Shown: positions 43,032-51,772, counted from the first letter of the stretch. The stretch: DNA of 64,000 bases from Comamonadaceae bacterium (GCA_027488985.1 JAIYAR010000010.1:1-64000); one strand, 5' to 3'. Notes: a model not told the origin generated them from the sequence alone. Numbers and translations: made by a program.

Positions 43032-44015
43032 TTGAATCCCGGCACCCGAATCCACGGCGGGCCCGACGCGGCGGGGGCGGCGCTATACGACTTTTCCACC
43101 AACAGCAACGCTTGCGGGCCTTGCCCAATCGCATTGGCTGCCGTCCAGACCGCCGACCCAACCCGTTACCCGGACCCTCAGTTCACGACCCTCAAAGCTG
43201 CTTTGGCCGCGCACCATGCAGTGGAACCTTGGCGGGTCACGTTGGCAGGCAGTGCCAGCGAGTTCATCTTTCGCATCAGTGCGTGGGTCCGCCACGGCGG
43301 CGGGAGCCGCGTGCACTTGCCGAAGCATGCTTACGGCGACTACGCACATGCGGCGCAGGCTTGGGGTCTGACTCAGGTGGATGACCCGGATGCTGCCGAC
43401 TTGGTCTGGGCCTGCGATCCCGCCAGCCCTACCGGACAGAACCACTCCGGATGGCCCAAGGTGCTTGAACGCTGCACGGTGGTGCTGGACGGGGCCTATG
43501 CCCCCTTGCGCCTGAGCGGCGAGCCTGCCTTGACTGCCGAGCAGCGCGACGCCGTGTGGCAACTGTTTTCGCCCAACAAGGCGCTGGGCCTGACTGGCGT
43601 GCGTGCAGCCTATGCGATTGCGCCTGCCCATGCTCAAGGGGCCGCCGCGGCGTTGGAAGCCATTGCGCCTTCCTGGGTGCTAGGCGCGCATGGCGTGGCC
43701 ATGCTGTACAGCTGGGCCCAAGCAGACACTCAGGCTTGGGTAGCGCAGAGTCTCGATGCCTTGCGTGTATGGAAACACCACCAGATCAGCGCGCTTGAAA
43801 ACGCGGGTTGGACGTTGATGCCCGGCGATGCCAATTTTTTCTGCGGCCGCCCTCCCGAAGGGTGCGACTTGCCAACTCTTTTGGCCACATTGCGATCGGA
43901 TGGCATCAAGCTCCGCGACACAACATCCTTTGGCCTGCCCGGTTGGGTGCGCTTGGGTGTGTTGTCGCCGGAAGCAGTGGATGCTTTGATGGCACACCTT
44001 CATTCCGGAAACTGA
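43032..44015 (+). CDS. cobD: Threonine-phosphate decarboxylase-like PLP enzyme
   Basis: This aminotransferase-fold protein (327 residues) matches the cobalamin enzyme called CobD in Salmonella and CobC in P. denitrificans, which makes aminopropanol phosphate for CbiB. It shows YDFSTNSNACGPCP, RYPDPQFTTLKAALA, and the PLP lysine in FSPNKALGLTGVRAAYA. It begins with TTG at 43032, one base after the cbiB stop, and no nearby ATG fits. Low translation through the TTG start is possible. Confidence 0.9.
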   Translation: MNPGTRIHGGPDAAGAALYDFSTNSNACGPCPIALAAVQTADPTRYPDPQFTTLKAALAAHHAVEPWRVTLAGSASEFIFRISAWVRHGGGSRVHLPKHAYGDYAHAAQAWGLTQVDDPDAADLVWACDPASPTGQNHSGWPKVLERCTVVLDGAYAPLRLSGEPALTAEQRDAVWQLFSPNKALGLTGVRAAYAIAPAHAQGAAAALEAIAPSWVLGAHGVAMLYSWAQADTQAWVAQSLDALRVWKHHQISALENAGWTLMPGDANFFCGRPPEGCDLPTLLATLRSDGIKLRDTTSFGLPGWVRLGVLSPEAVDALMAHLHSGN

Positions 44016-44017
44016 CT

Positions 44018-44815
44018 ATGCAAAACCGCTCTTACTCCTGGCGCACCTGGTTCCTTGCCCTCGCATTGGTGGCCATGGCGCTATGGGCTCCGGCTGCACT
44101 TTCACAGACCAAGCCTTGCGCGATGCTGCTGATGCATGGCAAGTGGGGCCACCCTAACAATCTCTCGGGTTTCGGCCGGCAAATGGAGCCCGCGTGCGAC
44201 ACGCAGAGCATCGAGATGCCGTGGTCCCGCCGGCGCAATTACGACCAACCTTACCCGGTGGCCATCGCAGAAATCACTGCTCAAGTCAAAGCGTTGCGTG
44301 ACAAGGGCTATGCCCGCGTCGTGCTGGCTGGGCATAGCTTCGGTGCGAATGCGGCACTCGCCTACATGGCTACCCAAGCTGATGCCGACGGTGTGATAGC
44401 GCTCGCTCCCGGGCATTCGCCTGCGTTCACCTATGGCCGTGGGATCGGCAAAGCAGCGGTGGATCAGGCACGCCAGATGGTGGCGGAGGGCAAGGGCGCT
44501 GAGATGTTGGAAATGGAAGACTTCAACCAGGGTAAAGCGCGCCCCGTGCGCATGCGGGCTGACGTGCTATTGAGCTACTTCGACCCTGAAGGGCTCGGAC
44601 ACATGCCTTTGACCGCATCAAAATTCAAGAAAGCAGTGCCCTTTATGTGGGTGATCGGCACCAAGGACCCTTTGTATGTCGGTGGTCCCTCTTACGCTTT
44701 TGAGAAAGCACTCGCGCATCCCGCCAGCAAATACCTGGTGGTGGAAGCGGACCACATGAGCACGCCCGAAGTGGCGGCCGCTCAGGTGCTGGAGTGGGTG
44801 AGGGCGTTGCCGTGA
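44018..44815 (+). CDS. Secreted alpha/beta hydrolase in the cob operon, unknown substrate
   Basis: The 265-residue protein begins with a signal peptide (MQNRSYSWRTWFLALALVAM, cleavage likely after ALS, near residue 28). It has an alpha/beta hydrolase fold: oxyanion region LLMHGKWG, nucleophile elbow GHSFGAN, an Asp in GTKDPLYVGG and a late His in EADHMSTPE. Two bases separate it from the previous gene, and its stop overlaps the cobQ start (GTGA), so it is firmly in the operon. No known B12 step needs a periplasmic hydrolase, so its job is open. Confidence 0.8.
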   Translation: MQNRSYSWRTWFLALALVAMALWAPAALSQTKPCAMLLMHGKWGHPNNLSGFGRQMEPACDTQSIEMPWSRRRNYDQPYPVAIAEITAQVKALRDKGYARVVLAGHSFGANAALAYMATQADADGVIALAPGHSPAFTYGRGIGKAAVDQARQMVAEGKGAEMLEMEDFNQGKARPVRMRADVLLSYFDPEGLGHMPLTASKFKKAVPFMWVIGTKDPLYVGGPSYAFEKALAHPASKYLVVEADHMSTPEVAAAQVLEWVRALP

Positions 44816-46413
44816 CCGCTCGATGCATCATGGTGCTGGGCACCACCAGCGGCGCGGGTAAGAGCTGGGTCACCACGGCCTTGTGCCGCTACTACGCACG
44901 GCAAGGGCTCAAAGTGGTGCCCTTCAAGGCGCAGAACATGAGCAACAACGCGCGGGTCGTGTCCTCGGCCAGCGGACAGGGCGAGATTGGTTCGGCGCAG
45001 TACTTTCAGGCGCTGGCCGCCCGAACCGTGCCGGAAGTGCGCATGAATCCGTTGCTCTTGAAGCCCGAGCGCGACAACCACAGTCAGGTGGTACTCATGG
45101 GGCAAGTGAGCCCCGAGCTGAGTGCCTTGCCCTGGCGAGGGCGCAGTCTGAAGGTGTGGCCCCAGATTGCTGCAGCGCTGGACGAACTGCGGGCAGAAAA
45201 CGATGTGGTGGTGATTGAAGGCGCCGGTTCGCCTGCCGAAATCAACCTTTCCAGCAGCGATGTGGTCAACATGCGGGTGGCCAAGCATGCCGATGCGGCA
45301 TGTCTGCTGGTGAGCGACATCGACAAGGGCGGTGCATTTGCCCATTTGTATGGCACCTGGGCCTTGCTGCCGGAGGACGAGCGCCGCCTGATCAAGGGCT
45401 TTGTGCTCAACAAGTTCCGGGGCGATGCCAGCCTGTTGTCGCCTGCGCCGGAGCGGCTGCAGGAGTTGACCGGTGTATCCACCGTGGCGGTGTTGCCCAT
45501 GTGGTGGCAGCACGGGCTGCCTGAGGAGGATGGCGTGTTTGACGACCGCAGCGTGGCGCGCGGTTCGGTGGATTTGACGGTGGCGGTGATCGCCTACCCG
45601 CGCATGAGCAACTTGGACGAGTTCCAGCCACTCAAGAACATTCCGGGGCTCAAGTTGCAGTGGGTGCGCAGCCCCAGCGAATTGGCGGGGCTGAAGCCCA
45701 CCGACTGGATCATCTTGCCGGGCTCCAAGCACACGAGTGGCGATCTGGCGTGGTTGCGCGCGCAGGGCCTGGATGCGGCGGTGGCGCGGCATGCGGGGCA
45801 GGGTAGGGCGGTATTGGGAGTGTGTGGTGGTTTGCAGATGTTGGGCGAGGCCTTGATTGATCCGCACGGGATTGATGGCAATGCGCCGGGGTTGGGCTTA
45901 TTGCCGCTGGTGACGGTGTTTGCGGAGGACAAGACGGTTCGGCACACCTCGACGCGGTTTTTGGCTTCTTTGCAGGCGCACGCCGAAGGGGGCACGGCCG
46001 GGGGCCTCATGCTGCCAAACGCGCAGAAATCGGCCCCCGGCCATGCCCCCTCCGGCCCGGGTGTGGGCGGCAGCGACGTCGGGACATCCTCTCCCTGGTA
46101 CGCGCTGGCTGGCGTGCCTGTAGCCGGGTATGAGATACACCATGGGCAAACGGCGCAGCATGCCGCCATGGCGGCTGCGGGCAATGTGGCCTACGCGGTG
46201 TTGCCGGACGACTTGGGTTGGTGCAACGCCGCTGGCAACGTCATGGGTGTGTATTTGCACGGCATGCTGGAGGATGCGGCGGTGTTGCAGGCCTTATTCG
46301 GCGAGCGTCTGCAGGGTGAGGTGCCTACCTTGGACAAGGTGTTTGACGGGCTGGCGGACTACATCGGGAATCACTTCGGGCCTGGTGTGTTGGACGGTCT
46401 GGTCGGGCGCTGA
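44812..46413 (+). CDS. cobQ: Cobyric acid synthase
   Basis: CobQ amidates the four remaining carboxylates of the corrin ring using glutamine and ATP. It shows the P-loop GTTSGAGKSWVTTALCRYY, VPFKAQNMSNNARV, the GATase nucleophile Cys in VLGVCGGLQMLGE and the C-terminal GYEIHHG. GTG at 44812 overlaps the hydrolase stop; an ATG at 44830 is possible. Around residues 390-425 there is an unusual Gly/Pro/Ser-rich insertion (starting EGGTAGGLML) encoded by a long hairpin repeat, before the YALAGVPVAGYEIHHG segment. Confidence 0.94.
   Translation: MTARCIMVLGTTSGAGKSWVTTALCRYYARQGLKVVPFKAQNMSNNARVVSSASGQGEIGSAQYFQALAARTVPEVRMNPLLLKPERDNHSQVVLMGQVSPELSALPWRGRSLKVWPQIAAALDELRAENDVVVIEGAGSPAEINLSSSDVVNMRVAKHADAACLLVSDIDKGGAFAHLYGTWALLPEDERRLIKGFVLNKFRGDASLLSPAPERLQELTGVSTVAVLPMWWQHGLPEEDGVFDDRSVARGSVDLTVAVIAYPRMSNLDEFQPLKNIPGLKLQWVRSPSELAGLKPTDWIILPGSKHTSGDLAWLRAQGLDAAVARHAGQGRAVLGVCGGLQMLGEALIDPHGIDGNAPGLGLLPLVTVFAEDKTVRHTSTRFLASLQAHAEGGTAGGLMLPNAQKSAPGHAPSGPGVGGSDVGTSSPWYALAGVPVAGYEIHHGQTAQHAAMAAAGNVAYAVLPDDLGWCNAAGNVMGVYLHGMLEDAAVLQALFGERLQGEVPTLDKVFDGLADYIGNHFGPGVLDGLVGR
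45988..46050. repeat. Long inverted repeat inserted in cobQ
   Basis: Two 19-base arms (45988-46006, starting GGGGGCACGGCC, and 46032-46050, ending GGCCATGCCCCC) pair with one mismatch around a 25-base loop. The translated stretch is low-complexity and absent, from memory, in CobQ of other families. Confidence 0.65.
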
Positions 46414-46469
46414 AAGTGCGCTATGGGCGGGTGCACTTGACGGTAATTCCAGCGCGGCGCCGCTGCTAT

Positions 46470-46645
46470 CATCGACCGCTTCAGGTGCCCCTTGCCACGG
46501 CTTGGGGAGAATCGGGAAGACGGTGTGAACCCGTCGCGTGCCCAACGCTGTAAGGATGATGACCCGCGCTCTATGCCACTGGCCGCCAAGGCCGGGAAGG
46601 CGCGCCGGGTCAGGTGACTCCGAGCCAGAAGACCGGCCTGATGGT
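46470..46645 (+). promoter_or_regulatory. Cobalamin riboswitch 2
   Basis: Conserved blocks are in order: GGGGAGAATCGGGAA, GAACCCGTCGCGTGCCC, AACGCTGTAAGGATGATGACC, the B12 box ATGCCACTGG, CCGGGAAGGCGCGCCGGGTC and GAGCCAGAAGACCGGCCTG. It ends about 55 bases before cobT. A CCGGCC/GGCCGG pairing across the 3' end followed by TGTTTCTTT could act as a weak terminator or antiterminator. Confidence 0.95.
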
Positions 46646-46700
46646 GTTTATGCACAGCAAGGCCGGGCTGTGTTTCTTTGATTCAGCACAGGGGAATGCC

Positions 46701-47873
46701 ATGAATTCATCGCCGGCGCACGCCGCATCGGGCTCTCACGCCCAAACTTCCGAAACTCACCACGACATTGCAGTCGCTTGGGACCTCGCTTTCGGGCGGA
46801 CTGCCTTGGCCGATATTGCCGATCCGGCATTGACCCAAGCATTGCAAGACACGCTCAACAACAAAACCAAACCGCTGGGCTCACTCGGACGTCTGGAGGA
46901 TGTGGCGCTCAAGATCGGCCAGATTCTGGGCACCAACTCGCCGATGCTGGAGCAGCCGCAAATGGTGGTGTTTGCTGGAGACCATGGCCTCACTGCCCGC
47001 GGTGTATCGGCATTTCCGAGTGACGTGACCTGGCAGATGGTGGAGAACTTTCTGGCCGGCGGCGCTGCGGTGAGTGTGCTGTCCAAGCAAAACGGGATTG
47101 CCTTGACGGTGGTGGACTGCGGTGTGAAGCACGACTTTCTGGCCGGTTTGCCAACGGGGGCTACCCGTTCTGGGCTGCAGGTTCGCAAGGCACAAGGTGC
47201 TGAGCAGGGAACGTCAGATTCCTCTGCACAGCCTGCCATGACTGCCGCTCAACGCGATCAGGCTTTGCAACATGGCATGGAGCTGGTGAAGGATTTGCCT
47301 GGCAATGCGCTTTTGTTGGGGGAAATGGGTATCGGCAACACGTCCGCCGCGTCTCTATTGCTGGCGCGGCTGGGTGGGCTGGATATTGCCGTGTGCACCG
47401 GGGCCGGCACTGGCTTGGATGCACCAGCGGTTCAGCGCAAAACCGAAGTATTGCGCGAGGTGCTGGCCTTGCATGCCGAAGCGATATCGCCGCTGGATGC
47501 TTTGGCGGCCTTCGGTGGATTTGAGATCGCGACCATGGTGGGCGCGGTGTTGCAGGCAGCCCAGGAGCGGCGGGTGATTGTGGTGGACGGCTTTATTGCC
47601 ACCAGTGCGGTCGTGGTGGCGCATGCCTTGCAGCCCCATGTGCTGCAGCGCTGTGTGTTTGCGCACCGCTCCGGCGAGCGGGGCCATGAATTCATGTTGC
47701 AGCACCTGGGTGTGCACGCTGTGCTCGATTTGGGGCTGCGTTTGGGTGAAGGCTCGGGCGCCGCGCTTGCCTGGCCACTGCTGCAGTCGGCCTGCACGGT
47801 TCTGCGCGACATGGCGAGCTTTGCCTCGGCCGGTGTGTCTGAAAAGTCAGACGCTCCGGTGGCGGTGGGCTGA
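46701..47873 (+). CDS. cobT: Nicotinate-nucleotide-dimethylbenzimidazole phosphoribosyltransferase
   Basis: CobT (CobU of P. denitrificans) makes alpha-ribazole phosphate from dimethylbenzimidazole and NaMN. From MNSSPAH (GGGGAA upstream) it is 390 residues with NNKTKPLGSLGRLEDVALK, VFAGDHGLTARGVSAFP, LLGEMGIGNTSAASLL, GTGLDAPAV and the C-terminal LGLRLGEGSGAALAWPL carrying the catalytic Glu. The frame extends 29 codons upstream into the riboswitch and was cut. It is the first gene of the riboswitch 2 operon. Confidence 0.96.
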   Translation: MNSSPAHAASGSHAQTSETHHDIAVAWDLAFGRTALADIADPALTQALQDTLNNKTKPLGSLGRLEDVALKIGQILGTNSPMLEQPQMVVFAGDHGLTARGVSAFPSDVTWQMVENFLAGGAAVSVLSKQNGIALTVVDCGVKHDFLAGLPTGATRSGLQVRKAQGAEQGTSDSSAQPAMTAAQRDQALQHGMELVKDLPGNALLLGEMGIGNTSAASLLLARLGGLDIAVCTGAGTGLDAPAVQRKTEVLREVLALHAEAISPLDALAAFGGFEIATMVGAVLQAAQERRVIVVDGFIATSAVVVAHALQPHVLQRCVFAHRSGERGHEFMLQHLGVHAVLDLGLRLGEGSGAALAWPLLQSACTVLRDMASFASAGVSEKSDAPVAVG

Positions 47874-47891
47874 GCCCGGCGCGAGGCAACC

Positions 47892-48764
47892 ATGCGCAGT
47901 TTCATTCGCCACTACCTGCTGGCCCTGCAGTTTTTCAGCCGCGTGCCGGTAACGGGTCGTCTGGCTGACTGGGTGGGCTTCAGTCCGGCCATGCTGCGGG
48001 CCAGTGCGGCGCACTTTCCCGGCGTGGGCTGGCTGGTGGGCGGCGTGGTAGCGCTGTTGACCTGGGGCTTGCTGGCACTGTTGCCGGCCGGCCCGTTTGC
48101 CCCTTTAGTAGCCGCCACCTTGGGCACCGCCCTGAGTGTGGTCATGACGGGGGCGTTCCATGAAGACGGTCTGGCCGATGTGGCAGACGGCCTCGGTAGC
48201 AGCTACAACCGCGAGCGGGCGCTGGAGATCATGAAGGACTCGCGCGTGGGAGCCTTCGGTGCAATAGCGGTCATGCTGGCGCTGCTGTGCAAAGTGGCGC
48301 TTCTGGCGCTTTTGGGTTCGCTCAACATCGGCCTGATGGTGGCGGCAGTGTTCGCCGGGCATGTGGTGTCGCGCACCTGGCCTCTGTTGACTATCCGGCT
48401 TTTGCCGCATGTGGGCGACAGCGTCCAGTCCAAGTCCAAGCCTCTGGCCGGGCAGATCTCGACTGGTGCTTTGCAGGTGGCGGCTTTTTGGTGCTTTTCT
48501 GCGCTAGCGCTCGTCATTACTGCGCAAGCTGCTACGACTTTCATAGCGACTTCAGGGCGTGGCATTGCTGATGTATCCCTTTTTTGGGGCTTGGCTGTCG
48601 GGTGCAGTCTGTTGGCTTGGGCATGGATGCACCGTTGGTTTGCTCGCCGTCTGCAGGGCTTTACCGGGGATTGTCTGGGTGCCTCCCAGCAGGTGTGTGA
48701 GATTGCCTTCTACCTCGGCTTGGCGCTGGCATGGGGGCTCTTGCCCCGTGGAGTGGTGGCGTGA
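47892..48764 (+). CDS. cobS: Adenosylcobinamide-GDP ribazoletransferase (cobalamin synthase)
   Basis: CobS (CobV) joins the lower ligand to adenosylcobinamide-GDP at the membrane. The 290-residue protein has about seven membrane segments and the signature AFHEDGLADVADGLGSS with acidic metal-binding residues, then REIMKDSRVGAFG-like ALEIMKDSRVGAFGAIAV. A stretch near 200-218 (SALALVITAQAATTFIAT) is encoded by the dispersed repeat and sits in a hydrophobic segment. Its stop overlaps the cobC start by four bases. Confidence 0.95.
   Translation: MRSFIRHYLLALQFFSRVPVTGRLADWVGFSPAMLRASAAHFPGVGWLVGGVVALLTWGLLALLPAGPFAPLVAATLGTALSVVMTGAFHEDGLADVADGLGSSYNRERALEIMKDSRVGAFGAIAVMLALLCKVALLALLGSLNIGLMVAAVFAGHVVSRTWPLLTIRLLPHVGDSVQSKSKPLAGQISTGALQVAAFWCFSALALVITAQAATTFIATSGRGIADVSLFWGLAVGCSLLAWAWMHRWFARRLQGFTGDCLGASQQVCEIAFYLGLALAWGLLPRGVVA
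48490..48550 (-). repeat. Dispersed repeat, copy 8 (inside cobS)
   Basis: On the minus strand: GTCGCTATGAAAGTCGTAGC, AGCTTGCGCAGTAATGACGA, GCGCTAGCGCAG. Plus-strand translation is LALVITAQAATTFIAT. Confidence 0.7.
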
Positions 48765-49309
48765 GTCTGTGGATACTGCGACATGCCCAGCCGTTGATCG
48801 CGCCAGGTATCTGCTATGGCAGCCTGGACATGCCGGCAGATGCTGCGCTGACACAAGCAGCGGCCCGTGAGGCGGCAAAGGTCATTCCCCGGCATGCCAA
48901 GCTGCGGTACTCCACGCTACAAAGATGTGAGCAGCTCGCGCAGGTGCTACTTGGGCTGAGGCCGGATTTGGCAGAAAGCTGCATGGCGGATGCCCGGTTG
49001 GTGGAGATGGACTTCGGGGTGCACGAGGGCCGGGCCTGGGCTGAGATTCCGCAAGCCCATCTGCAAACCTGGACGGAAGATTTCGCGAACCACCGTTTTG
49101 GCGGTGCCGAGTGCGTGGCAGGCTTTATGCAGCGGGTAGCAGGCGTATGGGATGCGTACTGTGCCGACGGCGCACCTGACACGGTGTGGATCAGCCACGC
49201 GGGTGTGGCGCGGGCGGCTGCCTTATTGAGTCAAGGCATACGCTGCCCGGGCACGGCAACTGACTGGCCCCGCGAGGGGCCCGGTTACGGCGAGTGGATC
49301 CGCTTGTAG
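48761..49309 (+). CDS. cobC: Alpha-ribazole phosphatase-like histidine phosphatase
   Basis: The 182-residue protein is a histidine phosphatase: the phospho-His is in LWILRHAQP (family RHG, here RHA), the acidic residue in VEMDFGVHEGRAW and the second His in WISHAGVAR. In this operon it most likely dephosphorylates alpha-ribazole phosphate or cobalamin phosphate. GTG at 48761 overlaps the cobS stop (GTGA). It closes the riboswitch 2 operon. Confidence 0.85.
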   Translation: MSLWILRHAQPLIAPGICYGSLDMPADAALTQAAAREAAKVIPRHAKLRYSTLQRCEQLAQVLLGLRPDLAESCMADARLVEMDFGVHEGRAWAEIPQAHLQTWTEDFANHRFGGAECVAGFMQRVAGVWDAYCADGAPDTVWISHAGVARAAALLSQGIRCPGTATDWPREGPGYGEWIRL

Positions 49310-49357
49310 CTGAATCAGCAGCCTTGAATGCGCAAGGCGTTTGGCCGCGCGACCTGC

Positions 49358-50179
49358 TTACTGGAGCAGCGCAGAGATATCGCTGAAGTCTTCCGGATCA
49401 GGAATGCTCTGCGCCAAAGACGCTGCATCCAGACCCAGAAAGGCCAAAACAGTGGGAGACGTTTGCTCCACTGCCGCTTTGACCGAGGCGTGGTCGGTAC
49501 TTTGGTCGGCCCACAGACCTGCCAAGTGAACAACCGCGCAGAGGCGGGACTGATTGACCGCCGCCAGTGAGTCCGCACAGTGCCCGAGTGCCAGCACGAC
49601 TTCTTCCGGGAAGTCCCAACGCCGCGCGACTTCGGCGGTAATTTGGCCTTCGTCGAAACCGATCAGATCACGTTCACGTTTCCAACGCTCACCGGGCGAA
49701 CGTGGCAGCTGTTCGATCGGCGCAATGACGTTAGGGCTGTGCATGGAGAGCACCAGTTCACCCAGACGCAACATCATGGCAGTGAGCCAAGCCTGCTGCT
49801 CATCTTGCCGGGTCTGGTGGGCGAGGAACTTGGCATAGCCGGCGCAAACCATGCTGTAGCGCCAGAACTCCAGCCGGTTGATGCTTTCAGGCAACTTGAA
49901 AACCTGGGACATGCAGATGCCCAGCGCCCGGGCACGGATCTGTGCCATGCCGACCACGCTGACTGCGTTGTCCAGTGTGGTTACTGTGCGGGACAGGCCG
50001 AACAGGGCACTGTTGGCCATGCGCAGCAGGGTTGTGGTGAGGGCGGGGTCCTTGGCAATGATGTCCCGCACAGTAACGACATCCGCATCCTCGTCGTTCA
50101 AAGTGCGGATCAGGGCGTGGGCCGCTTCCGGCATGACGGGCAGTTTGACCGTTTGAATAAATGTGTTGATATCCGCCAT
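49358..50179 (-). CDS. HDOD domain protein (paralogue 1)
   Basis: The 273-residue protein is an HDOD domain throughout (about 10-205): LPVMPEAAHALIRTLND, VRDIIAKDPALTTTLLRMANSALFG, TLDNAVSVVGM and WLTAMMLRLGELVL. HDOD proteins resemble HD phosphohydrolases but lack the metal-binding HD pair and act in signalling, often together with c-di-GMP or stress systems. It lies 24 bases downstream of nth in the same direction and is paralogous to the gene at 50845. Confidence 0.9.
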   Translation of the reverse strand: MADINTFIQTVKLPVMPEAAHALIRTLNDEDADVVTVRDIIAKDPALTTTLLRMANSALFGLSRTVTTLDNAVSVVGMAQIRARALGICMSQVFKLPESINRLEFWRYSMVCAGYAKFLAHQTRQDEQQAWLTAMMLRLGELVLSMHSPNVIAPIEQLPRSPGERWKRERDLIGFDEGQITAEVARRWDFPEEVVLALGHCADSLAAVNQSRLCAVVHLAGLWADQSTDHASVKAAVEQTSPTVLAFLGLDAASLAQSIPDPEDFSDISALLQ

Positions 50180-50203
50180 GAAGCTTCGCTGGTTACGGGT
50201 CTG

Positions 50204-50848
50204 TCATCCCGCAGGCGCGGGAGTCTTGAGTTTATATCCGCAGACCGCGTTTACGCTGCATTGCCAGCACAAAGGTTTTCGGGCCTGACAAACGTAGCGC
50301 CCGTGCAGGATGAGCCAGTGGTGTGCGTCGACCAGATAGCGTTCGGGAATCCGCTTGAGCAAGCGGAGTTCCACATCCAGGGGTGTTTTGCCGGGTGCAA
50401 GACCAGTACGGTTGCCCAGCCGGAAGAGGTGGGTGTCGACGGCCATGGTCGGTTGGCCGAACGCGACATTCAAAACCACATTGGCTGTCTTACGGCCCAC
50501 CCCCGGCAGTGCTTCGAGAGACTCCCGATCGGCCGGCACCCGCCCTTCATGCAACTTCACCAGCATGCGGCAGGTTTCCATGAGGTGCTTGGCCTTGCTG
50601 CGAAACAGGCCTATGGTTTTGATGTGGTCTTCAAGACTTGACAGCCCGATGTCCAGAATTTTCTGCGGCGTGTTCGCGACGGCAAACAGTTTACGGGTCG
50701 CTTTGTTGACGCCCACATCAGTGGCTTGGGCTGACAACAAAACGGCCGCCAACAACTCGAAAACCGAGCTGAACTCCAGCTCGGTCTGCGGATGGGGGTT
50801 GGCGCCTTGCAGGGTAGCGAAAAATTCTTCTATCTGGGCAGGTTTCAC
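50204..50848 (-). CDS. nth: Endonuclease III
   Basis: Nth removes oxidised pyrimidines and cuts the abasic site. The 214-residue protein has the helix-hairpin-helix LPGVGRKTANVVLNVAFG with the catalytic Lys (normally LPGVGRKTA), the Asp in VDTHLFRLGNR, and the C-terminal 4Fe-4S ligands with spacing C-x6-C-x2-C-x5-C (from CQARKPLC to NAVC). Its start overlaps the stop of an HDOD gene by four bases. Confidence 0.96.
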   Translation of the reverse strand: MKPAQIEEFFATLQGANPHPQTELEFSSVFELLAAVLLSAQATDVGVNKATRKLFAVANTPQKILDIGLSSLEDHIKTIGLFRSKAKHLMETCRMLVKLHEGRVPADRESLEALPGVGRKTANVVLNVAFGQPTMAVDTHLFRLGNRTGLAPGKTPLDVELRLLKRIPERYLVDAHHWLILHGRYVCQARKPLCWQCSVNAVCGYKLKTPAPAG

Positions 50849-51651
50849 AGGGCGGTGATGTTTACAAAAGTTTCTTCTTTGGGGAATTTCGCGTGCAACC
50901 AGTCCATGTCCAGCATCAGCGCAGAAATTACGTCTGACGGAAGAGTATCGATGACATCAGGTCCGTTATGGTCCGTTTCGGCCATTAACCCTGCCAAGTG
51001 GATGACCCCCGCCAGCCTTGAGAAACCCTGGGTGGTAACAGGCTCCGCTGACTGCGCCAGCGCTTGCACCATCTGGGGTGGGAAGTTCCAGCGGCGGGCC
51101 AGTTCGGAGGTAATCTGCCCCTCGGTAAAGCCGGTAAGGCGGGCTTCGCGCTGCCAGCGCACCCCTGGAATGTGCGGAAGCTTCTCGATTTCTTGCAGCA
51201 CATCGGGCTCGGCTTGCACGATGAGGAGTTCGCCCAAGCGCAGCATCATGCCGGTGAGCCAGGCTTGCTGACCGTCCATGCCCAAACCCGTGGCCAGCCA
51301 TTGGGCATACCCTGCACAGGCCATGCTGGTGCGCCAGAATTCTTTACGGTCAAGGCCGGGAATCGTCGGAAAAGATTCGCTCAAACAAGCACCCAGCGCT
51401 AAAGTACGCACCTTGGACATGCCCACCATGGTGATAGCATCATCCAGACTGCTGACGCCGCGGGGCAAGCCGAACTGCGCGCTATTGGCCAAGCGCAATA
51501 ACTTGGCAGAGAGAGCCGGGTCTTTGGCGATCAGGTCACGTATTTCGGGAATGCCAGCGCTGTCGTCATTCAGGGATTGAATGAGTGCGTGGGCTACCTC
51601 GGACATGGATGGCAATTTCACGGTTTCAAAGAACGCTGCGAGCTGGGTCAT
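50845..51651 (-). CDS. HDOD domain protein (paralogue 2)
   Basis: The 268-residue protein parallels the one at 49358 along its whole length: LPSMSEVAHALIQSLND, IRDLIAKDPALSAKLLRLANSAQFG, WLTGMMLRLGELLI, GFTEGQITSELARRWNFP. By eye nearly half the positions agree. It has a good SD (AGGAGA) and heads the order HDOD, nth, HDOD on the minus strand. Function is signalling-like and unknown in detail. Confidence 0.9.
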   Translation of the reverse strand: MTQLAAFFETVKLPSMSEVAHALIQSLNDDSAGIPEIRDLIAKDPALSAKLLRLANSAQFGLPRGVSSLDDAITMVGMSKVRTLALGACLSESFPTIPGLDRKEFWRTSMACAGYAQWLATGLGMDGQQAWLTGMMLRLGELLIVQAEPDVLQEIEKLPHIPGVRWQREARLTGFTEGQITSELARRWNFPPQMVQALAQSAEPVTTQGFSRLAGVIHLAGLMAETDHNGPDVIDTLPSDVISALMLDMDWLHAKFPKEETFVNITAL

Positions 51652-51772
51652 GTCGTCTCCTGGTTAATGAAAGTGACCGGTGTCGATGACAATTTACCTG
51701 AAGTACAGCGACTTGAGAATCTGGTTTTGCTCGAGTTATTAATATTTTTTTGTTTGAATTGTGAAATTAAAT

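Noticed and set aside
46614..46700. Longer cobT start
   Set aside because: The extra codons run through the 3' part of the cobalamin riboswitch.
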